DNA of 64,000 bases from Blattamonas nauphoetae (taxonomy: Eukaryota; Preaxostyla; Oxymonadida), in assembly GCA_033064195.1 (NCBI GenBank), contig JARBJD010000028.1, positions 1 to 64,000 of the forward strand, read 5' to 3'. The notes below the pieces were generated by a model. That model saw only the letters and a program-made list of their open reading frames with translations, made no database searches and was not told the DNA's origin. Positions 12,163 to 22,471 of the stretch are shown piece after piece. Made by a program: the position numbers and the translations under genes. Position 1 is the first letter of the stretch. Every line of letters starts with the position of its first letter.

Positions 12163-13098
12163 TCAACTTGCCCTTCTCACCGGCTTCTCTCGTCTTTCTC
12201 CCTTTTCACTCGTTCCTCCTCTTCTTTCCTCAGTCTCTCCTTCTCTTCCGCTTTCTCTTTTGCGGTTTGTGTTTCTTCCGGCCTCCTCCACAGCTTCCTG
12301 AATACCTGTCCATTCTCTCGCATGCAACTTCCTCATCTCCACTTTCCTCCTCTTCTCGATCGACTCGATCTTCGGTCCACGTTTCTGGTATTCTTTTCGC
12401 TGACGAGCGAATTCGACAAGGTTGGTTTGGGTCGCATTCTGCGTCTTTCCGAAGCGAATTTCCATTTTGTGCTTTTTTTCGCTCGAAACCTGTCACGTTC
12501 TGATGGGCTAGTTTCGTTTCTTTGAGAGAATATTTGTGGAGGGGATCTGGATTGTCATGTGGGCGAGAATAAAACATCAATGATACAGAAAATGGTTTAA
12601 GAGGCGAAATAAAGATAGAAAAACAACATTAAAGCACGGAAGTGCATCGACTGTTCGAGTCCGAGTTCTGGCGTACCTTTTCAGGATCCTCTTCGTCTGC
12701 ATTCTCCAACCCAGAGTAGAGAAGCTAAAACAGAGTCAGGAGAGAGAATATCACACTTTGTGATGGCGTGTTCTTCCTCTGCAATTGCGATCAGCTGATG
12801 CGTGAACATGTTGTCGATCTGTTCGGCCGTCTGTGCCTTCCACTTGTCGAACTTCTTTTCTCTTCTATCCACCTTTTCTTTCATTTCGGAGGCGAGAAGA
12901 GACGGAGTGGCTTGTGGTCCGTTTTATACTGCGTTTCCCAGTTCGTGGCCTGAAGAAGAGAGATCAATCACAAAAACGATAAAAGATGAGGAAAGAGAGC
13001 AGTATCATGAAACGAAAATGAAAAGATCAAACCTGTGGATGCTCAGACGAAGAATCGGTGGCGCCCTTGGGAGCCTGGTCGAAGAGGTGACTATCCAT
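12163..13098 (-). CDS. Possible multi-exon charged or coiled-coil protein
   Basis: Low-confidence model. A first exon at 13098-13033 (MDSHLFDQAPKGATDSSS) ends at a GTTTGA donor. A Lys/Glu-rich helix follows (12884 to about 12750, e.g. DKWKAQTAEQIDNMFTHQL), then an acidic stretch (LENADEEDPEK, ending at 12677 with a GTACGC donor). A last exon at 12489-12163 is very basic (FARQRKEYQKRGPKIESIEK) and ends in TGA. The last two exons join in phase, but the joins around 12955 and 12750 do not close in one frame, so there may be two genes, an unusual splice or a frameshift. No domain is recognised. The gene ends 65 bases from the 28-bp satellite. Confidence 0.35.
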
Positions 13099-13188
13099 GT
13101 CGACGACGAATGGAGGCGCGGGAAACCTCGGAATACATGCGAATCGTGGTGATGCTTGTGCAGGAAAGAGGTGAGGAGAGTCCGACAG

Positions 13189-14008
13189 TTACGATGGACT
13201 GCGCATTGGAGGCGAGCCTTTCGATATGAGGTGTGATTGTGTCTGAGGCGTCTTCGTTGGCGATTGAGGCGGAATAACGGAGATGTTGGTTCGTGAAGAC
13301 AAATTTGAGAGCATCTGGTCGATTTCTTCTTGCCTCAGCTGCTTCAGCGGTGATGCATTTCGAAACAACTCGTGAGTGGGTGATTGACTGCAGAATGGCG
13401 GCACTTTCGTGGGGACTAATAAAACACCGCAATTCCTCGCCGACGAATCGTCCTCGACGAGATCGGGGAAGAAGATCTCGAATGAGTGTGTTTGGTCGTG
13501 ATCAAATGATCGGTGTCGATTCTGAGCTTTCCATCAGCATTTGACTTGTTTCCAAAGAGGAGAGGAGGATGTGAAACGGGATGGCGATGGGAAAGCGGAA
13601 GACAGTCACTGAGATCCAGAGAGTATGTCAGTCACCAGGGCTTCGAAAGTGTGGCGTTTGTCTGAAGAAATGACGATAAACCAGGTGATAGAAAAGATAC
13701 AATACTTCAGAGTAGAAGAAATTGGATCGACAGGGGATGAAAATTCGAGCATACCGTCTCGTTTCCTCATCGAAACGTCAAGAGGTTGAGATGTCGAAAT
13801 CTAATTTATCATCAGTTAGTGTAGGTTGTGAGGTGGATGGAGAGGGGGTGGAAGGGAGTGGATGGGAATGGAAGCTGATGGCTGGGAGGGGATAGGAGAG
13901 AAGATGATCTGCGACAAAAACAGATCGTGAAAAAGATTGAAAGACAACAACGAAAGGCAACGAGTTGCGAAATAAAAATCCGAATACCCGTTCTAATTGC
14001 GAGTCCAT
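13189..14008 (-). CDS. Small four-exon hypothetical protein
   Basis: A model that closes in frame: exons 14008-13988 (MDSQLER), 13801-13756, 13661-13636 and 13521-13189, with donors GTATTC, GTATGC and GTGACT and YAG acceptors, giving 141 residues and a TAA stop. The product is polar and probably disordered, with an acidic patch (FFPDLVEDDSSARN), a short helix (LKQLRQEEIDQMLSNLSS) and a Pro/Ser/Thr-rich tail (PQSPTKTPQTQS). No family is recognised. The exon phases agree, which supports the model, but the small exons make it tentative. Confidence 0.4.
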
Positions 14009-14467
14009 GGTGTCGAATCTTCAATTCCCATTCTCTTTCCGCGATTTCCTGCGTGCATGCTTGACGGAATTCAACTGCATGACGAGAAAGGGTCGAGGAT
14101 AGACGGGAGGTGAGGTACTCAGTGATGAGAGGAAGGAATGTTTGGAGGCAACTTGACCCGTGGAGTAACGTCCCAACCTGGTTGATACACTTTCTTGTTT
14201 AAAATCGTCCCACAATGAGAATGATCGAAATGAAGAAAACATAATTTAGAAGAAATCATGTGGATTTTGGATTCAATAGATGTCCACAGTGGATACCGAA
14301 GAGGTGAACACTTGAGGTGACTTCGGTTGTTTGAAAGCTGAGTTGCGGGTTTTCCCGAAGTTGCGTGTTTATCCGATGATGTTTACAGATAGAACACTGT
14401 TCTCGATTCAGTGGGATTTTTTGATTTTATCAAAAGGTTAAAGCATTCTTAAATTGTTCACCACATT
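14009..14467. other. Intergenic sequence upstream of kinase copy 1
   Basis: Contains only a short minus ORF (14021-14242). A motif GAGTTGCGGGTTTTCCCGAA near 14340 partly matches, inverted, sequence near 8655. No gene is supported. Confidence 0.4.
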
Positions 14468-14515
14468 GTGTACAAATAAAGGGCCAAAATAAGTTCATCT
14501 TTCCAAATTAAGGGC
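14468..14515 (+). promoter_or_regulatory. Conserved promoter-like blocks, kinase copy 1
   Basis: Two blocks, ACAAATAAAGGG (about 14472-14483) and TTTCCAAATTAAGGGC (about 14500-14515), recur at nearly the same distance from the ATG in front of all three kinase copies, while sequence between them has diverged. The second block lies about 22 bases before the ATG at 14538. They are likely core promoter elements of this family. Confidence 0.6.
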
Positions 14516-14537
14516 GTCGATAAAACTTTCGTCGATA

Positions 14538-17500
14538 ATGACATCAAAACACGACGAAGTCATCCCCCCTGGATGTGTGTCCTTTCTTTGATGATCTCTG
14601 ATTTTTCTCTTTGTTCACATTCATGTTGTTAATGTTTCAGATTCGAAGCCGAAAATACTCAATGAAGGAAGTTTTGGGCAAGTTCTGAAAGTGACACACG
14701 AAGGAAGTGGAGTTGAATATGCGGTGAAGGTGCTGCCGATGCTGAAAGAAGGGGACAAGGAGCGAGTGAGTCGTGAAGTTGAGATGTTGACTCGCTTTGC
14801 TCATGCTCGGATTGTTCATCTTCATGAGTCGATTGACATGGGAGGACACCAAGCGATTGTGATGGAACTCGGGACACGAAGTCTGAAAGATCTGATCTCG
14901 GAATATGAGTCACGAGGTGAATTGATTCCTCTTCCTGTTTGTCTCTTCTTGTTTCCTCATTCTTTGATGTTTGGATGATATTTGTTTTTCTTGTTGTTTC
15001 ATTGTTGTTTTTATTGTTGTGGATGTGTTTTCAGTTGACAGTGATGATTCTGACAGACATCTGCGAGGGACTTTTGTGGATGCACACTCACCCTTCGGGA
15101 TCGACAGCTCATGGGGATCTGAAGCCGGAGAATGTTCTTCTTCGGGAGAACAACCGGGCCTTTCTGTGTTTGTTTGATTATTTTGATTTCATAACTGTCA
15201 TTTTTCTATGTTCAGGTGATCTTGGTGGTTCAGCCACACTGGATCAGCAGATGACGTCGACGATTGGGGAACTGGGGACATTCGAGTACAACTCGCCGGA
15301 GCGAGTGATGGACAGCAAGGGCTTGGCGACGGCAGCGAGTGATGTTTGGTCGCTTGGAGTTCTTGCGTATCGTCTGGTGACTGGCCAGCAATTGTTCTCA
15401 GGGGTGAGCTTGCTCCAATTGGGATCTGTTCTTGAGAAATTCAACGAATCGCGAATCCCCACCACGATTCCTGCATCGGTTCGAGCAGTGCTTGTGAAGA
15501 TGTTGGAACCCGTCTGTTCTTCTCTTTCTTCACGCTCACTCTTTGATTTGTTGTTGGATTGAACTGATTGTTCAGAATGTGGCACTTCGAGCAACGGCGT
15601 CAGCCCTTTTGGAAGGAGGTCTTTTGGAGGGAATGCTTGGTTCGTCAACGGATTTCTCTCGAATGAAGTCGATTCAGCTTGCGACAGTCGTGAACGAGAT
15701 CAAGGAATCGTTGAATGATGCTGAAGTACAAGAACGAACGATGGAACTGTCGATGGAAAAGGAGAAGCTGTTGTTGGAGACTCAAGAACTGGAAGCTCGA
15801 CTTCGATCACTCCAGAAGTCACTCGAACTGACTCGTTCACGAACTCTTGAGTTGGAAAAAGAAGAGGAACAAGAACAACGTCAACTTCTCCTCACCACTC
15901 CCACCTCGCCTAGCCCGACCTCCTCTGAAGACAATGTTCTCTCAACGAGACATGAAATGCCCGATCTCCTGTTTTATAAAGATGAAGACGGGACCGAAGA
16001 CGAGAGCGCTCATTTTTCTGTTTCTGGTGACACAATCACTCGAACTGGTGTAGACAAAGATCAAAACTGGAGCACCACACTTTTCGAGGAACCAATCTTG
16101 GAAGGGGTGGTGTCTGTCGCCATCAAGGTCCTCGCCATCCGAAAAGCCCCAGGTTTGTCAATCCTATTTTTGGAAGTGTTCAGATTCAGAGGAAGGACTG
16201 ATGTTCGGACTCGTTGATGCTTTATCACGGGTGATTGACAGAAATGATCAACTTGGCGATGATATTCCAAGTGTGTTTTCATCATGCTTCGATTCTCATA
16301 TCTTCTCGTCTCATCAGGCTCCATCGCCATCGCTCCAAGAAAGGGGAGAATACATGCAAAACTTCCTTCCACCGAACAAAGGGAGAAGACATTTCCAACT
16401 GCTGCGCAAATGAAAGAAGGAGACCGAGTGGTGTTGGAGGTGGACATGGACGCGAGGCCACGCACAGCTGTGTTCATCGTAAACGGAAATGTGCCTCTCA
16501 CGTTTGTGTCTGGTCTCCCTCCCTCGATCCGATTAGGAGTGTGTCGCTCGTCGTCCTCATTCTCGTTCTTTTCAGTTGTCGATGAAGAACGAGGGAGTTT
16601 CAGTTCGATTTGATGGAATGAGTCGTCTGAAGCGTGCGACACCTCTGCGACGAGTGAATGAGATCAAATGGAATCCCGAAGACCTTCGAGACAGGTATGA
16701 CATGTACATGAATGGATTGAGAGGCTGTGTTCTGACAGTTCAGACACAGATTCCCTCGTTCGTGTTCACCGATCCTTCACACTTCAGAGTGGAAGACAAC
16801 CGAATTGCTTCAACTGGTCTGGCCACCAAAGAAAAGAAAGGACACATTAAACCCACGTGGAGCTCCTTCATCTTTCCAGAACCCTTTTCAGAAGGAATTA
16901 TAGCATTTTCATTCGCTTATCTCATGGATGTAGGCTATTTTTCAACGTCATTCTTCGGTGTAATCGATGGAACGATATCGATTCCCGAAAAAGGACAGAC
17001 AATGGGAAAGATGACCAGTCTGTCACTTATCTCTCTTGTGGAGATGATTTCTCTCACTCACCCTTCTTTCATTCTCGTTCTCTCTTCTTCATCCCCATCC
17101 ATCTCGCAGATTCGATCGCTCTCTCTTCAAACGCTAGACTGTCTTTCGTGACACCAGAGGGAAGAAAGAAGATTTCTGTTTCATCCAGGGTCGAAACCTC
17201 GAAGCCCCTTGTCCTCGAAATCAACATGGACTCGAATCCTCGCACTGCCCAGTTCTTCGCCAGCGGAAAATCAGCCAATGTTGTCGTTGTTGGTCTTCCC
17301 GAATCTGTTCGAGTTGGAGTGTGTTGTCCTTCCATTCCTCCATTCAGCTCTTGTTCTCCTCAATCCCATCATGCATCCGCTTTCTCTTTTCTCTCCCTCT
17401 CCATCTCAGTTCTCAACAAAGGACCCATCACTGCAAGTTCGGTTTGACCGAATCACCCACATGAACAGAGGAAGCCCAATCACGGACCAGATGAAGGAGA

Positions 17501-19791
17501 TTGAGTGGCCAGTTGCTGAACCACCTCAAGCGACAGAATCGGATGAGGATTTAGATGACAATGACGAAGAAAGAACGTCTGAAGAGGAAAAGGATGAGAA
17601 AGACTCACTGGATGAAAGCAACATCGACGACAACGCCAGTGAAGAGGAAGCAAGGAGAGAGGAGAGCGATGAAGATAACGATCTGCCATCCGAAAACAAT
17701 CCTGACGAAGCGGAAGACAAGACAGTTGATCACGATGGTAGAGAAGACGATGATGATAAAGAAGATGAAGATGAAGACATCTACAACTCTTCGGAACGGA
17801 AGATGGAGAATGAGCGAAACAAAGAAGAATCTGATGGAGATTCTGACGAAGACTCTGATGAAGGGAGTGACCACTCTGAAAGTGACAGTGCCAACGAGGA
17901 TGATGGAGCAGATGTCGAAAAGAAGAAATGGCAGCTCCCAGCAATGAAGTTGCCTGGACTGCTCTTCACAAACAAAACACACTTCATCGTCCGAAACAAC
18001 GTTCTGACTCGGACAGAGAAAGGGACAGATAAGAAAGGAAGAACCAGACCGAGCACTGTTCTTCTTTCCGAGCCAATCACGAAGGGCGTTGTTTCAATCA
18101 CTTTCGTTGTGATGATGATCGCCGACTCAGTTGGTCTGTCTCTTCTCCTTCATCGTCTTCAGAGGATGAAAAAGGTTTCATCGATTTTGGTCTTCTCGAT
18201 TCTTGTCGAACTATTCCTACGCTTGGACGAGGTTTGGGGAAGAATGCGAAACGTCTGCTGTTCATTCAATGATGTCAATTCTTTCTCACTCTTTTCCTCA
18301 GACTCTATTGGTCTCTCGACGTCGTCTGGAGATCTCCATGTATTCAATAAGATCAAATTGACGGAAGATTGTTGCTCATCTCCCTCGAAAAAGGACCGTG
18401 TTGTGATGGAAGTGAACATGGACTCGACCCCTCGCACTGTCCAATTCTTCGTGAACGGAGAGGCTGGGAAATGTTATGTGAGTGGGATTCCAGAATCAGT
18501 GAGAATTGGTGTTTGTCGTTCTTCGTTTCGCTTCTGACTCGTTCAGTTCTCTGCTGATGTGATGGGAACCTCACTCGAAATCGCGAGCGTCATCCACTCC
18601 ACCCAAGCGACTCCTCTCGCAGGAAAGATGAAAGAGATCAGATGGACAGACACTGAAGAATCGTTGGAAGAAAGAAATGAACACAAATTCCAACCGATTC
18701 GGAGAGAACCAGAAGGATCGGTGCCCGCTCTCCTCACCCGAAATCCGGAGCACTTCAAGATTGAGGGAAATGTGATCACTCGCACAGCATTCGACTCCAA
18801 TGGACTCGACTCGCCGTTCAGCACAGTGATGTTGGATGGAGTGGTTGATGAGATGATCAAGTCTGTGACTGTCACCATCCTCGCCCTTCCTGAAACTGAA
18901 CGTGTGCTTCTCTTTTTGTGATTCTATTCAGATTCGTGTGGAGTTGTGATGATTGGCGGCCTGTGGGTGCACAAACACATTCCAAAAAGTCCAAAGGGAC
19001 TCGGAATAGAGAAGGAATGTTTGTAGAAGTTTTTTCTTGACGATCTCTCAATATGCCTTCCCCTGTGCCTTTACTATCTCTCATCAGGGTCGTTTGGTCT
19101 CTGCTCGTCTGATGGAATGACTTGCGTAATTCAACGACATGGACGCACCAAACCTTGCCACTCTCCCCTCCAAGTTGGCGACCAAGTAGTGCTGGAGGTG
19201 AACACACAATCCAAACCAGACATCTCTCACTTCTTTGTGAATGGGAAGGCTGGACTGAACGGTGTTTCTGATGTTGATAACCAGCTGATGATCGGAGTCT
19301 GTTCCATCTGATTCTCTCGTCATCATCGTTTTTGATGTTTCCTCGTTCAGTTCTCTCTCGCTGGTGCAGGAACTTCGATCCGAATTGATTCAGTCACAGA
19401 ACTAGACGAACCCTCTCAAAATGTGACAAACCTCACTGACAAATCGAAGACGAATGAGGACAACGACACAACATCATCTCATCCAATCCTGTCCGAACAC
19501 ATGCAACCAGCGACCCTTCCCAAACCCCAACAAAACCAGTCGACCCCGCAGCCATCCGCATCGAAGACAGACTCCGTCCAAGCCACCCCAACGGCAGCCT
19601 CGTCGTCGACATCGAAAGTGCCTCTGAAGCCACAGCCACTGGCAGCGAAAGTGGCAGCTCGCGACCATCCTGCTTACGAGCCGTTCTTTGCGAAACTGAA
19701 GAGTGGGAAGAAGGCCGTGTTCTTGGCGCCTGAAATGAGGGAGAAGGGGCTGAACCCAGCAGCACTGTCCGACCCAGACATGCTTGTGTAG
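14538..19791 (+). CDS. Kinase-coiled coil-4xSPRY-like protein, copy 1 (intact)
   Basis: Sixteen exons: 14538-14574, 14641-14936, 15035-15167, 15216-15511, 15576-16152, 16184-16270, 16318-16538, 16576-17017, 17110-17318, 17410-18133, 18163-18252, 18302-18510, 18547-18901, 18932-19018, 19088-19296, 19351-19791. They sum to 1,471 codons with every phase agreeing; introns are 29-98 nt. Residues 18-275 form a protein kinase: glycine loop NEGSFGQV (first Gly replaced), Lys42 in YAVKVL, Glu58 in SREVEML, catalytic loop HGDLKPENVLL (Asp139), DLG in place of DFG (Asp157), SPERV for APE, SDVWSLGVLAY. A coiled coil follows (about 285-360), then four SPRY-like modules (about 385-560, 605-775, 930-1115, 1145-1330), each with a core like EVNMDSTPRTVQFFVNG. 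A very acidic linker (about 805-925) precedes the third. The tail (DHPAYEPFFAKLKSGKKAVF, then EKGLNPAALSDPD) resembles the short motif of the CCDC53/WASH-complex family. Likely a cytoplasmic signalling kinase; its partner is unknown. Confidence 0.9.
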
Positions 19792-19869
19792 ACAGTCATC
19801 TCATTCGCTGATGAATTTTTTGTGATTCTGTTCTCTACATTCACTCCACAATCGTTTTCTCTCTGATTT

Positions 19870-20407
19870 TTGGAGACTTTCATGAATCGATTCGTGATCG
19901 TGACGATCCAATGGTCCCAAACAGGGTTCAAAAAGTCCAACGTATATCAATTCCTTTTATCATCCGTCATGAACAACATTTTTCGAAATGATAATATGAA
20001 TAGGTGTGTGTTAAATGGGAAAGATGTCAAAAAAGTCCTTTCTCGTGAAGAAAAACACATCTGCCTTTTAGTTGACTGGATCTCCAATGTCCTTCGCTCT
20101 ATCCCAACAAAGGAAAAGAATTCACATTTTGACGCCTTTTTGAGTTTGTTTTGGCGGAAGTATTGCGAATTTATGGTTTTGTTCGACAAGATCCTTGATG
20201 ATGAAATTGCTGGATTATATTAGGGAGATAATCATTTTTCTTCTCTCAGAAGTGTTTGGAGAGATGAAAAAGGAAGGATTCTTGCTTTGGCTAGTCATTG
20301 ATGTCGTATATTACGTAGATGAGAGGGCTGAAATGTCCACGACGGAATTGAGATTGACTTTGTCGTCGACAGGACTTTCCGAACAAGAATGGTCTGAAGT
20401 GAGATAG
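19870..20407 (+). pseudogene. Decayed fragment of unknown gene
   Basis: Two ORFs in different frames (19870-20223 and 20195-20407) overlap and look like one broken coding stretch with a frame change near 20200. Coding-like pieces include LLVDWISNVLRSIPTKEKNS and STTELRLTLSSTGLSEQEW. No family is recognised. It lies between the kinase copy 1 stop and a foldback element. Confidence 0.35.
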
Positions 20408-20476
20408 GAGTGAGACTTTTTTTGTCCTAAATTGCCGAATCACCTTTCAGAATATGATCATGAACGCTACCCATTA

Positions 20477-22043
20477 CAGTCGGTCGGACTGTTGAGGAAT
20501 TTGTAACTCGTCACGTCAAACCTGAAACTGTAGAATTGCATTTTTCATCGAAAATAAAAAAAGTGTCAAACCTCCGTCTGTCTCATGTGTCGACATTCGA
20601 TTATCTTTCAAAATTATCAGTCAAAATTCCATATAAAGATTTGTGTGTCATTGTTGGGCACATTCTTCAACTTTCTTCGTGATCGTGTGCTGAGAGAATG
20701 AGGAGAGTATTCGATTGGAAAAAAGAAGACAACAAAGGACGATACCGGAACAACTCACAGAAGACATAGTGTGCTGGGCGCATTCAAGGGTCTTGTACAA
20801 CCAGCTTGCGAAAAATGATGATCCAGTCGTGGAGGAAGAAAAGAGCGTATTTTCAAGGAATCAGAAAGCGGTGTCCTATACTTGATAAAAGAAGACAATA
20901 GAAGAGACAGATCATGAAATCAAACCTAAATTTTTGATAGAGAGTCAGAAAAAACACATCGTTTGGAAATCCGAAGAACAAACCCATCTGACTTTACTAG
21001 ACTCGATTCAAAACAGATCGTCCAAATTTCAAGAAGTCCGAGGGGAGCTTGTCGAACAGTGATACATAGATTTGACGAGGTTCAACTCGGTTCACATATC
21101 CAATTTTGGCTCTCAAAGTTCCATCCACTCCGGTTTATCAACGCGAGTGGAGACGACTTTCATTAGAAAGACAGATTTGCACTGATGTCTGGACATATTT
21201 TGTTTGCCGTCTAAATAATTGTGTCAACCAACAATGTAAACTTCTGAAATCTATGGAGTTTTGACACTGAGTTCATCTCAAACTTTGAAAGTACAATTCC
21301 AATGAAATCAAACAGCAAAGAAAATATTTCCAGACATCAGTGCAAATCTGTCTCTCTAATGAGAAGTCGTCTCCACTCGCGTTGATAAACCGGAGTGGAT
21401 GGAACTTTGAGAGCCAAAATTGGATATGTGAACCGAGTTGAACCTCGTCAAATCTATGTATCACTGTTCGACAAGCTCCCTCGGACTTCTTGAAATTTGG
21501 ACGATCTGTTTTGAATCGAGTCTAGTAAAGTCAGATGGGTTTGTTCTTCGGATTTCCAAACGATGTGTTTTTTCTGACTCTCTATCAAAAATTTAGGTTT
21601 GATTTCATGATCTGTCTCTTCTATTGTCTTCTTTTATCAAGTATAGGACACCGCTTTCTGATTCCTTGAAAATACGCTCTTTCTTCCTCCACGACTGGAT
21701 CATCATTTTCGCAAGCTGGTTGTACAAGACCCTTGAATGCGCCCAGCACACTATGTCTTCTGTGAGTTGTTCCGGTATCGTCCTTTGTTGTCTTCTTTTT
21801 TCCAATCGAATACTCTCCTCATTCTCTCAGCACACGATCACGAAGAAAGTTGAAGAATGTGCCCAACAATGACACACAAATCTTTATATGGAATTTTGAC
21901 TGATAATTTTGAAAGATAATCGAATGTCGACACATGAGACAGACGGAGGTTTGACACTTTTTTTATTTTCGATGAAAAATGCAATTCTACAGTTTCAGGT
22001 TTGACGTGACGAGTTACAAATTCCTCAACAGTCCGACCGACTG
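20477..22043. mobile_element. Foldback DNA element with TA target duplication
   Basis: A 1,567-bp inverted repeat: the left arm (20477 to about 21209) matches the reverse complement of the right arm (about 21312-22043) with few differences, around a spacer of about 100 bases. The ends read CAGTCGGTCGGACTG inward and are flanked by TA (20475-20476, 22044-22045). TA plus CAGT ends suggests mobilisation by a Tc1/mariner-type transposase such as the pogo-like one at 5235. No transposase gene is seen inside; the ORFs in the arms are mirror images of each other. Confidence 0.88.
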
Positions 22044-22045
22044 TA

Positions 22046-22400
22046 TGCACAGATTGAACTCACTGCGGCGTGATACAAAAAAAGTGAAATGACATGTAGT
22101 CATGAAGAAATCGAAAAGAATCCGTCATAATGTACTTGCTCTCGATTAGTCCCCTCCTTGTACACGATCTGTCTTCGTCAACGTGCTGTCAACATAAGCG
22201 TCAACGCGTCACGTGCCATCACCCAAGCAAATCAACGGGAAAAGGATGGCACGTGGCGGGTTTCGAACCCTGGTCCCAAATCCCAAAAATCAAATGTGAC
22301 TGCCCTCCGAAAGACGTTTAGTCTCTCAATACGAATTTAGGACTGCGAGGAGGGCTGTCTAGAGATCCTGTTCAATCAAAAGAATTTTGTGATTCAAATC
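22046..22400. other. Intergenic sequence with a tRNA-like T-loop
   Basis: On the minus strand near 22258-22280 the sequence CAGGGTTCGAAACCC resembles a tRNA B box. The flanks pair poorly: only three base pairs of the T stem, and no acceptor partner at the right distance. A hairpin from CACGTGCCATC and GATGGCACGTG lies at about 22209-22258. It could be the remnant of a tRNA-derived repeat. No gene is supported. Confidence 0.35.
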
Positions 22401-22449
22401 AATGTGCAAATAATGGGCTCAAAGAAATCGATTTTTCCAAATTAAGGGC
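22401..22449 (+). promoter_or_regulatory. Conserved promoter-like blocks, kinase copy 2
   Basis: The blocks TGTGCAAATAATGGG (22403-22417) and TTTCCAAATTAAGGGC (22434-22449) match those before copies 1 and 3 in sequence and spacing. The second lies 22 bases before the ATG at 22472. Confidence 0.6.
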
Positions 22450-22471
22450 TTCGTTCAACGTGTCATCAACA

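Noticed and set aside
22250-22330. Possible tRNA gene on the minus strand (GGTTCGAAACC)
   Set aside because: Only three base pairs of the T stem form, and no acceptor, D or anticodon arms fit at normal spacing. At most a tRNA-derived remnant.
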